64,000 nt of DNA from Hyphomicrobiales bacterium. GTDB lineage: Bacteria; Pseudomonadota; Alphaproteobacteria; Rhizobiales; Rhizobiaceae. The translations under genes and the position numbers were made by a program. Positions 17,365-26,081 of this stretch are shown here, piece after piece. The DNA is taken from NCBI GenBank assembly GCA_900469345.1, contig UBWZ01000007.1, forward strand, positions 1 to 64,000. Direction: 5' to 3'. The notes below the pieces were generated by a model. The model ran no database searches and was not told the origin of the DNA. It saw only the letters and a list, made by a program, of their open reading frames with translations. Numbering within the stretch: the first letter of the stretch is position 1; each line of letters opens with the position of its first letter.

Positions 17365-18282
17365 TCAGGTAGCGCGAAACGTCACGTAACGCGGATGCGC
17401 CGCCGCCCATTCTTCCGCGGCTTGCCGGGCGAGCTGGAATATCTCCTCGGTCTGCGCCTTGCGGGCCCGGTTCTGATGAACGCAGCGAATGTCGAGCGGC
17501 GCCAGCTGGACGGTGGTAGGGATCTCCACCAGCATTCCGGTCGCGATCTCATGCTCCAGCGAGGCGAGCGGCATTGCCGAAGCGCCATAGCCGGCCCTGA
17601 CCATCTCGCAGATGGTGGCCAGCGAATTGCCTGTGTGCCGCGAGTTGGGGCGCCGCCTGGTTTCCTCGATGAGTTCGGCCACAGGACCGAAAAGAGGCGA
17701 GGTATGGGGGTAGAGGACGAGTGGCAGCTCGCGCAGCTCGTCGGGCGTCAACGGCCTGGTGATCTCGCCGACAACGTCCGGGCGAGCCACCCAGCCGACA
17801 TGATAGAGCACCGAAAAGCTGTCCGGGATCTGCGGCAGACCGGCTTCCCCGGTTACGAACGCCATGTCCAGTGCACCGGATTTGACCATCGGGCGCAGAT
17901 CAAGATTGGCGCCGGAATAGAAATCGACCAGTGGCGGATCCGGCAGGCTCGCCACCTTGTGGCGCAACGCGATTGCCCAGGTCTGGGTCACCATCGATAC
18001 GACGCCGATCGTATACCGTCTTTTCTGCTTGGATTTCAGTCGGCTGGTCAGGGTTTCGCTGAGGTTGAGAAACGTTTCGGCATATTCGGCAACCTCGTGC
18101 CCCTGTTCGGTCAGGGTGAAATCGGCTTGCGCGCGATCCACGAGAGGAATGCCGAAACTCTCTTCCAAACCGGCTATTCTTGCCGAAACCGCTGGCTGCG
18201 TCAGGCCGATGTGATCGGCGACGCGTTGGTAGCTTTTAAGACGGGTCAGCCAGTAGAAGGCTTCCAACTGTTTGAAATTCAT
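17365..18282 (-). CDS. LysR-type transcriptional regulator of the two-importer block
   Basis: 305 residues from the ATG at 18280-18282; an upstream TTG at 18288 is less likely. The N-terminal winged helix is clear: FKQLEAFYWLTRLKSYQRVADHIGLTQPAVSARIAGLEESFG. The rest is a LysR effector domain. It is transcribed away from the GhrA-like gene, with a 140-base shared promoter region holding a motif that recurs before both ABC importers. It is therefore probably the local regulator and sensor of the block's substrate or an intermediate. Confidence 0.9.
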   Translation of the reverse strand: MNFKQLEAFYWLTRLKSYQRVADHIGLTQPAVSARIAGLEESFGIPLVDRAQADFTLTEQGHEVAEYAETFLNLSETLTSRLKSKQKRRYTIGVVSMVTQTWAIALRHKVASLPDPPLVDFYSGANLDLRPMVKSGALDMAFVTGEAGLPQIPDSFSVLYHVGWVARPDVVGEITRPLTPDELRELPLVLYPHTSPLFGPVAELIEETRRRPNSRHTGNSLATICEMVRAGYGASAMPLASLEHEIATGMLVEIPTTVQLAPLDIRCVHQNRARKAQTEEIFQLARQAAEEWAAAHPRYVTFRAT

Positions 18283-18306
18283 GGCCAAAGCCTAGAGCAA
18301 TGCGGC

Positions 18307-18351
18307 AAGAAATCTACATAAAAATTCTCTATCGGCGCCACAGGAATTTTT
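18307..18351. promoter_or_regulatory. Divergent promoter/operator of LysR and GhrA-like genes, copy B
   Basis: Holds AAGAAATCTA (18307-18316, identical to 10931-10940) and AAATTCTCTATCGGCGC (18322-18338), which aligns with the AAATTTTCGATTGGAC elements. Also contains an 8-bp inverted repeat, AAAAATTC at 18320-18327 and GAATTTTT at 18344-18351. Its place between a LysR gene and a divergent target is the classic site for LysR autoregulation. Confidence 0.65.
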
Positions 18352-18424
18352 GCTTTGACCTTTAAGCCCAGCCTGCGGTGAATGGACGCCAGATTAGAAT
18401 AGAAGAGCCAGTTGAGGAAGCTCC

Positions 18425-19357
18425 ATGAACATTGCCGTGTCACTGCCAGCCGAAGACAAGACCGAGTGGTGGTGTAAGATGCTGCGAGATCTGATGCCGG
18501 ATTGGAATATCTACCCGATCGGCAAGGTGCCGGATCCGGATGCCGTGACGTATACGGTGGTCTGGCGCCCGGCGACCGGGGCGATGACGCCGTTTCGAAA
18601 CCTGAAGGCGATCGTGTCGCTTGGGGCAGGCATCGACCATGTGCTGGCCGACAAGCAACTGCCACTGGACGTTCCGATCATCCGCACGGTCGGCACCGAT
18701 CTGACGCAGCGGATGAAGGAATACGTCGCCCTTCACGTGCTGCGGCACCATCGCGAGCTGCCCGCCATGCAGGCCAACCAGATGCGCCAGGTCTGGGATC
18801 AGATCGTCGTACCGCCGGCCACCCAACGCCGCGTCGGGGTGATGGGGCTTGGAAATCTGGGTGCCGTCGCCGCCGATCTCCTTGTGCAGATAGGCTTCCA
18901 GGTGAACGGCTGGTCGCGATCTGCGAAGGACCTGCCGGGCATACAATGTTTTTCCGGCACCGAAGGATTCGGGGCCTTTCTGGAGGGGACCGAGATCCTC
19001 GTCTGCCTTCTGCCGCTCACCGAAAGTACCCGCGGCATTCTCAACGCGGACACGTTCAACCGTCTGAAACGCGGAGCGAGCATCATCAATGCCGCGCGGG
19101 GCCCGCATCTGGTCGATAGCGACCTGATCGAAGCACTCAATTCCGGGCAGCTCAGCGGTGCCACGCTCGATGTATTTCACACCGAGCCACTGCCTGCCGC
19201 CCATCCGTTCTGGACCAACCCCAAGATCACCGTCACGCCGCACGTCGCCTCGATGATAGACGCGCCGACAGGTAGCAAGATCGTGGCAAGGAACATCCGG
19301 ACCCACCACGAGACCGGAACGGTCGAAGATCTGGCCGATGCGAAACGGGGCTATTAG
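18425..19357 (+). CDS. D-isomer 2-hydroxyacid dehydrogenase, GhrA-like (glyoxylate/hydroxypyruvate reductase)
   Basis: 310 residues, the usual GhrA length. NAD(P) motif GLGNLGAVAADLL, catalytic Arg in NAARGPHLVD, catalytic Glu in HTEPLPAAHPFW and His in VTPHVAS are in place. GhrA-like enzymes reduce glyoxylate, hydroxypyruvate or related 2-oxo acids with NADPH in the cytoplasm. Divergent from the LysR gene and followed by a strong hairpin, so it is a monocistronic target. It probably handles a 2-oxo or 2-hydroxy acid released by the imported compound. Confidence 0.88.
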   Translation: MNIAVSLPAEDKTEWWCKMLRDLMPDWNIYPIGKVPDPDAVTYTVVWRPATGAMTPFRNLKAIVSLGAGIDHVLADKQLPLDVPIIRTVGTDLTQRMKEYVALHVLRHHRELPAMQANQMRQVWDQIVVPPATQRRVGVMGLGNLGAVAADLLVQIGFQVNGWSRSAKDLPGIQCFSGTEGFGAFLEGTEILVCLLPLTESTRGILNADTFNRLKRGASIINAARGPHLVDSDLIEALNSGQLSGATLDVFHTEPLPAAHPFWTNPKITVTPHVASMIDAPTGSKIVARNIRTHHETGTVEDLADAKRGY

Positions 19358-19419
19358 CGCCAACACCACGTCTTCGGTGACCGCTCGGCGGCCGGATAGA
19401 TTTCCTTTTTGGCGTTTCT

Positions 19420-19459
19420 GCAAAGCCCTCCGGCGCATCGCTGCACCGGAGGGCTTTGC
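19420..19459 (+). terminator. Hairpin terminator after the GhrA-like gene
   Basis: A perfect 14-bp stem (GCAAAGCCCTCCGG at 19420-19433 with CCGGAGGGCTTTGC at 19446-19459) and a 12-base loop, 62 bases past the stop. The U-run is poor, but stem length and position support termination. Confidence 0.65.
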
Positions 19460-19527
19460 CATGTCAAAATGACTAAATTACAGCCACTTAGACGCTCTTC
19501 AGGCTGAAATTTGAGCAGGCTAACGCC

Positions 19528-19569
19528 CAAAATTTTCCTGATGCGACTACTAAGAAATTTCGATTGGAC
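19528..19569 (+). promoter_or_regulatory. Putative LysR-type operator, copy C
   Basis: AAGAAATTTCGATTGGAC at 19552-19569 matches copy A in 15 of 16 positions over its right part with one base missing. A second AT-rich half, CAAAATTTTCCTGAT, lies at 19528-19542. It sits 166 bases before the polyamine-type importer operon, about 1.2 kb from the LysR gene. The 19358-19734 intergenic region holds this element and the terminator; no gene was seen in it. Confidence 0.6.
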
Positions 19570-19734
19570 TTTGAAGGCTCGAGATCGTTGCATCGTCGGG
19601 CAACGGATCCGCTGAAAAGCAGCGCCCTCGGCTCGGCATTGTCCTCCAGCCGGAAAGCTTGCTCGATCCCTGCTTCACCGGGCTGCCTGACAGCCACCTC
19701 GACACTCGGGCCGCCTTCCCCGACAGGAGACATG

Positions 19735-20787
19735 ATGATGCGTAGCAAGCTTCTTTCCACCATGGTGTTCGCCGCGCTACTCGCTACCACGGCTCAGGCG
19801 CAGTCTCCCGATGTGTCGGGTGAGATCACTCTCACCGCCTATTCCGGGATCTTCCAGGACAAGTACCAGGAGGCCGTGATCAAGCCTTTCATGGCGAAAT
19901 ATCCGAAAGTAAAGGTGAGCTATTTCGCCTCCAATGCCTCGTCGGCGATGCTGGGCAATCTGCGGTCGCAGGCCGGCGACCCGCAGACGGATGTGGTGAT
20001 CTTCGACGTCTCCACCTCGCTGATCGGCGACAAGGAAGACCTGCTGGCCGAGCTTAATACCTCGGACGTTCCCAACCTCGCCGACCTCGTGCCGCAGGCG
20101 ATCGTCAAGGAAGGCTATGGCCCCGCCGTGACGTTCGACAATCTGGTCGTCATCTACAACAAGGAGGCGTTTCCGACCGCCCCCACTTCCCTTTCTGTCC
20201 TCTGGGACAAGGCCTATGCCGGAAAGATGGCCGTTACGTCGATGCCATCGATTCTTGGCTCCGGCCTGATGGTGATGACCTCGGCGATGCTCAAGGAGGA
20301 CTATACCAAATCGGTCAAGCAAGCGGCGGCCAAGCTCGCCGAAATGGCGCCCGGCGTGCAGACCTTCGACCCGAAGCCCGATGCCTATACGCTGGTCATC
20401 AACGGCACCGATGTCCTGGGCACCGGATGGAATGCGCGCAGTCAGTATTATGCCGACCAGTCCCAGGGAAAGCTTGGGGTGATGCTGCCTCAAGAGGGCA
20501 CCATTCTCCAGATCAACACGATCAACCTGGTCAAGGGCTCCAAAAACCCCGATGCCGCCAAGGCCTTCATCAACTATGCGCTTTCGCCGGAAGCACAGGC
20601 TGCCTTTACGGAGGCGATGTTCTACGCTCCGGTCAATCCAAAGGCACAGGTGAGCCCGGCCGCCGCTGCCCGCACTGTCGCGGGCCAGCTGGACAAGACA
20701 CTGCCGCTCGACTGGGCCTGGGCCGCGACCAAATCCGACGAATGGAACCAGATCTGGAAGCGCCAGATCATTTCGGCCGGCAAGTAA
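19735..20787 (+). CDS. ABC transporter substrate-binding protein, PotD/PotF-like (family 1)
   Basis: 350 residues from ATG 19735. Three in-frame ATGs (19732, 19735, 19738) follow AGGAGA; the second gives normal spacing. A Sec signal peptide ends near TTAQAQ. The mature part has family 1 features (GEITLTAYSGIFQDKYQEAVI, VVIYNKEAF, NLVKGSKNPDAAKAFINYAL). Spermidine/putrescine-type binding proteins take up polyamines, but relatives bind thiamine, iron or opine-like compounds. First gene of an operon with an ATPase and two permeases. Confidence 0.88.
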   Translation: MMRSKLLSTMVFAALLATTAQAQSPDVSGEITLTAYSGIFQDKYQEAVIKPFMAKYPKVKVSYFASNASSAMLGNLRSQAGDPQTDVVIFDVSTSLIGDKEDLLAELNTSDVPNLADLVPQAIVKEGYGPAVTFDNLVVIYNKEAFPTAPTSLSVLWDKAYAGKMAVTSMPSILGSGLMVMTSAMLKEDYTKSVKQAAAKLAEMAPGVQTFDPKPDAYTLVINGTDVLGTGWNARSQYYADQSQGKLGVMLPQEGTILQINTINLVKGSKNPDAAKAFINYALSPEAQAAFTEAMFYAPVNPKAQVSPAAAARTVAGQLDKTLPLDWAWAATKSDEWNQIWKRQIISAGK

Positions 20788-20803
20788 GCGGCAGGACAAA
20801 TCC

Positions 20804-21895
20804 ATGACCTCTCCGGCAATGACGGCCCACATCCGCATCCGCGAGCTTACCTTCGACTATGGCGGAGACCGGCCGGCCGTGGACGCCCTGTCCTTTGACA
20901 TCGCCAAGGGTGAGTTTATCGGATTGCTGGGGCCGTCGGGCTGCGGCAAATCCACGACGCTGCGGATGTTCGCAGGCCTTCTTGCTCCGACCTCCGGGCA
21001 GATCGTCATCAACGGCGAGGATATCGTGGCGCGGCCTCCCTGGGAGCGCAATATGGGCCTGGTCTTCCAGTCCTATGCGCTCTTTCCGCACATGACGGTC
21101 GCCCAGAATGTCGCCTTCGGCCTGCGCCTTCGCAAGGTCGGCAAGGCCGAAACCGCCTCGCGGGTAGCGGAAGCGCTGCGCGCCGTTCGCCTCGACAATT
21201 TCGGCAGCCGGCGGCCAGCCGAGCTTTCCGGCGGACAGCAACAGCGGGTCGCGATCGCGCGGGCGATCGTCATCCAACCGGAAATCCTGCTGCTCGACGA
21301 GCCCTTGTCCAACCTCGATGCGAGGCTGCGCGACGAAATGCGCTTCGAGATCCGCGACATCCAGACGCGCACAGGCATTACGACGCTGTTTGTCACCCAC
21401 GACCAGCAGGAAGCCCTGACCATGTGCGACCGGATCGCCGTGATGAATGGCGGCAGGCTCGAACAGATCGGCACGCCGGTCGCCGTCTACGACCAAGCGG
21501 CGACGCCGTTTGTCGCCAATTTCATCGGGCGGGCCAACAGCGTGCCTGCGACCCTCAGCCACCTGTCCGGGGCACCGCAGCTGCGCCTGGAGGGCCAGTG
21601 GTTGCCGGCTCCGCGCGCCGAAGATCTTCCTGTCGGCGTTACCGACGGCACCAGGGTATCGGCGATGGTGCGCCCGCACGCCATCCGCCTCGCCAAGCCG
21701 GACGGCGGGTTGACGGCGCGCGTCGTCCGCCGCGTTTTCGTGGGCAGCGTCGTCGAAGTGGAGCTGCAACTGGCCGACAACCACACTTTGATCGCAGAGC
21801 TCCGCCCGGACAGTGATGGGGCTGCACTTGCCGAGCCCGGCGCCGAGGTCGCAATCAGCTGGCGGCCGACCGACATGCGGATCTTTGCCGCATGA
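20804..21895 (+). CDS. ABC transporter ATP-binding protein, PotA-like
   Basis: 363 residues. Walker [11 protein letters not shown]-loop [15 protein letters not shown], signature [14 protein letters not shown], Walker [13 protein letters not shown] and H-loop VTHDQQEA are all present. A C-terminal TOBE domain follows (about 270-363, including VRPHAIRL). Starts 16 bases after the binding protein and overlaps the next gene by ATGA. Drives the polyamine-type importer. Confidence 0.93.
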   Translation: MTSPAMTAHIRIRELTFDYGGDRPAVDALSFDIAKGEFIGLLGPSGCGKSTTLRMFAGLLAPTSGQIVINGEDIVARPPWERNMGLVFQSYALFPHMTVAQNVAFGLRLRKVGKAETASRVAEALRAVRLDNFGSRRPAELSGGQQQRVAIARAIVIQPEILLLDEPLSNLDARLRDEMRFEIRDIQTRTGITTLFVTHDQQEALTMCDRIAVMNGGRLEQIGTPVAVYDQAATPFVANFIGRANSVPATLSHLSGAPQLRLEGQWLPAPRAEDLPVGVTDGTRVSAMVRPHAIRLAKPDGGLTARVVRRVFVGSVVEVELQLADNHTLIAELRPDSDGAALAEPGAEVAISWRPTDMRIFAA

Positions 21896-22761
21896 ACCGC
21901 TTTACCGTCCCGGGCACCAGCACGAGACTGACCCCATGGCTGCTTTTGAGCCCGGTGCTGATCGTCCTGACGATCTCCTTCATTGCGCCGATCGCCTGGC
22001 TGTTCCGCATGTCGCTGAACATTTCCGATTTCGGTGCGATCACCAAAGCCGTCAGCCTCCAGACTTATATCGGCATCCTGCAGGACAGCTACTATCTCGA
22101 TCTTCTCGGCCGAACACTGCGCCTGTCCCTAACATGCTCCGTCGTCGCACTTCTGCTCGCCTATCCGATGGCACTCACGCTTTCGCGGATGACCTCGCGC
22201 TGGCGCACGCCGTTGACGGTGCTGGCGGCATCGCCACTGCTGATTTCCGCGGTTGTGCGGTCGTTCGGCTGGATGGTGACGCTGGGTGACAGCGGCCCGG
22301 TCAACCACCTGCTGCGGACGGTCGGATTGACGTCGGAACCGCTGCACATGGTCAACAACTACACGGGTGTGATCATCGGCCTGTCGGAGGCCATCATGCC
22401 CTACATCTTTCTCACGGTTGCGGCCGGGCTCGGCAAGCTGGACAGGCGCCTCGATGACGCCGCCATGTCGCTCGGCGCAACGCCGCAGAGTGTCTTCTGG
22501 CACGTCACGCTGCCGCTCAGCCTGCCGGCCATCCTGGCTGGGTTGACGATCGGCTTCGTGCTGTGCGTGTCCTCGTTCATTACTCCTTCCCTGCTCGGCG
22601 GCGGGCGGGTGTTCCTGCTGGCGACCGAAGTCTACGACCTGGCGCTCGTCTCCCTCGACTGGCCGACGGCGGCGGCACTGTCCTTTCTCATGCTGGCCTT
22701 TTTTGTTGGCGCGATGGGGCTGGCGAGCATTGCCCTTCGGCTTTTGATGCGGAGGGCCTGA
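21892..22761 (+). CDS. ABC transporter permease, PotB-like
   Basis: 289 residues with about six hydrophobic helices. The opening [25 protein letters not shown] and the coupling loop [25 protein letters not shown] are those of PotB-type permeases. The start overlaps the ATPase stop (ATGA). Pairs with the next gene to form the membrane channel. Confidence 0.92.
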   Translation: MNRFTVPGTSTRLTPWLLLSPVLIVLTISFIAPIAWLFRMSLNISDFGAITKAVSLQTYIGILQDSYYLDLLGRTLRLSLTCSVVALLLAYPMALTLSRMTSRWRTPLTVLAASPLLISAVVRSFGWMVTLGDSGPVNHLLRTVGLTSEPLHMVNNYTGVIIGLSEAIMPYIFLTVAAGLGKLDRRLDDAAMSLGATPQSVFWHVTLPLSLPAILAGLTIGFVLCVSSFITPSLLGGGRVFLLATEVYDLALVSLDWPTAAALSFLMLAFFVGAMGLASIALRLLMRRA

Positions 22762-22764
22762 GAC

Positions 22765-23556
22765 ATGACGAAACTGCTCTCCTTTATTTCCCGCACCTAC
22801 GTCATCATCGTCTTCTGCATCGTCTTCATGCCGATGGCGATCATCCTCGTCATCTCGTTCAGCGCCGACAGCTATCTTTCCTTTCCTCCATCCGGGTGGA
22901 GCCTCAAATGGTACGCGGCGGTGCTCGGCAATACGGGCTTCATGCAAGGCTTCCGCAACAGCGCCCTCATCGCGGTGATCGTCGCGGGCCTCAGCCTCGT
23001 ACTCGGCCTGCCGGCTGCCTATGCGCTCGTGCGGCTGGACTTTCCGGGCCGCACCCTGATCCGGAGCCTCGTCATCGCGCCGCTGGTATTGCCTGCCATG
23101 ATGCTCGGACTCGGGATCCTGATGGTCTTCACGCCGGCGGGCCTGGTTGCCACCTATCCCGGGCTAGTGCTGGCGCACCTCGTCATGACGCTGCCGTTCA
23201 GCATCCGGATCCTGCAGACGGCGCTCTCCAATCTCGGCACGGATGTCGACGAGGCGGCGATGACGCTTGGCGCACGCCCCTTGCAGGTGTTTGTGCAAAT
23301 TACCCTGCCAAGGCTTACACCCGGCGTGATCGCCTCAAGCGCCATCGCGCTTATCCTCTCCTTCGACGAAATCGTGCTGTCGCTGTTCATCGTCGGGCCA
23401 CGGCTACAGACCCTTCCGGTTGCACTCTACCGCTATGTCGACGAACGGACCGATCCAATGGTCGCGGTGCTGGCCGTCCTGATGATCACTCTCTCGCTTG
23501 CGATCGTGCTGATCGTCGAACGCAGCATCGGCTTTGCCAAGGCGTTTGGCCGCTGA
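22765..23556 (+). CDS. ABC transporter permease, PotC-like
   Basis: 263 residues with about six membrane helices. FMPMAIILVISFSAD near the N-terminus and the coupling loop GTDVDEAAMTLGARPLQVFVQITLP are PotC features. Begins 3 bases after PotB. Completes the importer. Confidence 0.92.
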   Translation: MTKLLSFISRTYVIIVFCIVFMPMAIILVISFSADSYLSFPPSGWSLKWYAAVLGNTGFMQGFRNSALIAVIVAGLSLVLGLPAAYALVRLDFPGRTLIRSLVIAPLVLPAMMLGLGILMVFTPAGLVATYPGLVLAHLVMTLPFSIRILQTALSNLGTDVDEAAMTLGARPLQVFVQITLPRLTPGVIASSAIALILSFDEIVLSLFIVGPRLQTLPVALYRYVDERTDPMVAVLAVLMITLSLAIVLIVERSIGFAKAFGR

Positions 23557-23584
23557 CCCTTCATCTCACTGACTGGATCCAAGA

Positions 23585-24253
23585 ATGACTTACAAAATCA
23601 ATCCGATGCCTTCCCAGATAGCCGAAAGCGACCTTGCCCTTCTGGCACAGGTCGAGACCGCGACACTCGGCCACTGGCGTCATTTCGGCTTTCTCAGCCG
23701 GCAGATCCAGCCGCTCATCCCGGGCCGAAGGGTCGTCGGCACCGCAGTCACCATTGCCATCCCCGGCCCCGATTCCACCCTGCTGCACCATCTGCTCAGC
23801 CTCATTCGCCCGGGCGACTTCGTGATCGTCGATCGATTGCATGACGACCGCTATGCGTGCTGGGGCGGTGGCGTCACCGTCGGCGCCAAAGCAGCCGGCG
23901 CGGTGGGTGCGGTGGTCGACGGCCCCTGCACCGATCTCGAAGAAATCGTCCAGTCGGATTTCCCGATGTGGTGCCGTGGCATATCGCCGATCACCACCCG
24001 GATCTACGATCTCGGCGGCGCCATCAACGTCCCGGTCTCGGTCGGCAATACCGTCGTCATGCCGGGCGATGCGGTTCTGGCGGACGAAAGCGGCGTCATC
24101 GTCCTGCCGCCCGACGAGGTCGCATCGGAGGCCCAGAAGGCGATCGATATCCAGATCCGCGGCAAGGCCCGCGAAGCGAGCGTGCGCGAAACCGGCGTCA
24201 AGCTCGGCGATCTTTCGGGCGCGAGCGCAAAAGTGCTGGCAAAACTGCTTTGA
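23585..24253 (+). CDS. RraA/4-hydroxy-4-methyl-2-oxoglutarate aldolase-like protein
   Basis: 222 residues. The RraA fold signatures are present: GTAVTIAIPGPDS, the glycine-rich stretch CWGGGVTVGAKAAGAVGAVVDGPCTDLEEI, and PGDAVLADESGVIVLP. In enzymatic members a metal-bound Asp and an Arg-Asp pair cleave 4-hydroxy-2-oxo acids to pyruvate. Here the usual GGxxRD motif reads VDGPCTDLEEI: the Asp is kept but the Arg is replaced by Cys-Thr, so activity may differ. Placed between the importer and GGT genes, it likely acts on a breakdown intermediate. Confidence 0.8.
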   Translation: MTYKINPMPSQIAESDLALLAQVETATLGHWRHFGFLSRQIQPLIPGRRVVGTAVTIAIPGPDSTLLHHLLSLIRPGDFVIVDRLHDDRYACWGGGVTVGAKAAGAVGAVVDGPCTDLEEIVQSDFPMWCRGISPITTRIYDLGGAINVPVSVGNTVVMPGDAVLADESGVIVLPPDEVASEAQKAIDIQIRGKAREASVRETGVKLGDLSGASAKVLAKLL

Positions 24254-24331
24254 TGCCGAGTTCTCTTTCTAGCGCGTCATGCGCCCGCTAGACTGCCGCG
24301 ACCACTATGCCCTGCGAAATGAGATCTGACC

Positions 24332-26020
24332 ATGCCTCCTGCCCCCCTGCCCTTCACCTGCGAGAAATCTCCCGCCAGCGGCAAGGGCGGCATGGTGGTG
24401 ACCAACCATCCGCTCGGTTCGGCGGCCGGCTTCGAGATCCTTTCGGCGGGCGGCAACGCCGTTGATGCCGCCGTCGCCGCGCTGCTTGCACTGACCGTGG
24501 TGGAGCCGATGATGGTCGGCATCGCCGGCGGCGGGTTGGCGCACATCCGCATGGCCGGCGGCCCGCACGTGGTGATCGACGCCCTCTCCTCCGCCGCGGC
24601 GACCATGCATCCGGCGATATACGAACCGGTATCCGACGAGCCGGCCCGCGCCATGGAGGCCAAGGGACGGCGCAACATCATCGGCGCCTCTTCGGTTGCC
24701 GTGCCGGGCAACCTTGCCGGCTGGTGCGACATGCAGGCACGCTACGGCAAGCTTCCGTTCGCCGACGTCGTCGAACCGGCGATCCGGCTGGCGGCGCGCG
24801 GCTTTGCCGTCACCCACTACCTCTCTGGCGCGATCGCAGAGGCCGAGGGCGAACTGTCGAGCGACCGTGAGATCTCCCGTATCCTGATGCCGGGAGGCCA
24901 TGCGCCTTCCCCGGGAGACCGCCTGGTGATGGGCGATTACGCCGAAAGCCTGCGTCTGATCCAGCGCGAGGGGGCAGCCGCCCTGCACGACGGTGCGCTC
25001 GGCGCAGCGCTCGCAGCCCGGATGCAGACAGGGGGCGAGGATGCCGGCTGGGTGACGCAAGCGGATCTGCGCGGCTATCGCGCGATCGAGCGCCAGCCGA
25101 TCATCGGCAGCTACCGTGGCTTTGAGATCGCCGGGCCTCCGCCACCGGCATCGTCCGGCGTGCATGTCACCCAGATGCTGAACATGCTCGAAGCCTATGA
25201 CGTGGCCGGCATGGGCTTCGGCACTCCCGCTTCGCTTCATCTGCTGGCCGAGGTCATCCGCATCGCCTTTGCCGACCGGCGTGCCCATTCGGGCGATCCG
25301 GCGTTTGTCGACGTGCCGGTCGAACGGCTGACTTCGAAAGCCTATGCCGCCGAGTGCAGGGCGCAGATCCGCTCAGCTGCAAGCCCGTCTGCACCTCTTT
25401 CGGCGGGCCATGAAAGCCACGACACCACGCACATCACCGTCGCCGATCGGGACGGCAACATCGTCAGCGCCACCCATACGATCAACGGGCTGTTCGGCGC
25501 GCGACTGGCCGTACCGGGAACCGGCATCATCCCCAACAATTACATGAGCAACTTCGACCCGCATCCCGGCCGCGCTCTTTCGGTCGTGCCGGGAAAGCGC
25601 GTGCCGACATCCATGGCCCCGATGATCCTGATGAAGGACGGCGCGCCGGTGTTTGCGCTCGGCCTGCCGGGCGGCTTGCGGATCTTCCCGTCGGCCATGC
25701 AGGCGATCGTCAACCTGATCGATCACAAGATGACCCTGCAGGAGGCGGTGGAAGCGCCAAGACTATGGACGCAGGGCCAGGAGGTAGAGATCGAACAGGC
25801 CTACGCACCGCAACAGGCGGCCCTCGAGGAGCTTGGTCACGACGTGCGGGTGATGCCCCATATCGGCGGGGGCATGAATGCGATAGCCTTTGGCGAGACG
25901 ATGACGGGGGCCGCCTGCTGGCGCGCCGATGGCACCGTTGCAGCGCTCGGTGGCGGACTGGCCCGTCCGGGCGTCAGGTTCTGGCCGGACAAGGCACCGG
26001 AAAAACCATCACCGACATGA
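24332..26020 (+). CDS. Gamma-glutamyltransferase-family Ntn hydrolase
   Basis: 562 residues. The GGT pattern is clear: GGNAVDAAVAALLAL, PEM-like VVEPMMVGIAGGG, PPPPASSGVHVTQMLNMLE, and the self-cleavage site HDTTHITVADRDGNIVS with nucleophile Thr365. Family members mature into large and small subunits and move or hydrolyse gamma-glutamyl groups. There is no signal peptide (the start is MPPAPLPFTCEKSPASG), so unlike glutathione-degrading periplasmic GGT this enzyme should be cytoplasmic. That fits action on an imported gamma-glutamylated or similar amide compound. Confidence 0.87.
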   Translation: MPPAPLPFTCEKSPASGKGGMVVTNHPLGSAAGFEILSAGGNAVDAAVAALLALTVVEPMMVGIAGGGLAHIRMAGGPHVVIDALSSAAATMHPAIYEPVSDEPARAMEAKGRRNIIGASSVAVPGNLAGWCDMQARYGKLPFADVVEPAIRLAARGFAVTHYLSGAIAEAEGELSSDREISRILMPGGHAPSPGDRLVMGDYAESLRLIQREGAAALHDGALGAALAARMQTGGEDAGWVTQADLRGYRAIERQPIIGSYRGFEIAGPPPPASSGVHVTQMLNMLEAYDVAGMGFGTPASLHLLAEVIRIAFADRRAHSGDPAFVDVPVERLTSKAYAAECRAQIRSAASPSAPLSAGHESHDTTHITVADRDGNIVSATHTINGLFGARLAVPGTGIIPNNYMSNFDPHPGRALSVVPGKRVPTSMAPMILMKDGAPVFALGLPGGLRIFPSAMQAIVNLIDHKMTLQEAVEAPRLWTQGQEVEIEQAYAPQQAALEELGHDVRVMPHIGGGMNAIAFGETMTGAACWRADGTVAALGGGLARPGVRFWPDKAPEKPSPT

Positions 26021-26081
26021 CTTGCCAGCCTGAACGATGTTCGGACATTGATGCTTCCAGCATCCACGAGAGGCCCTACCC

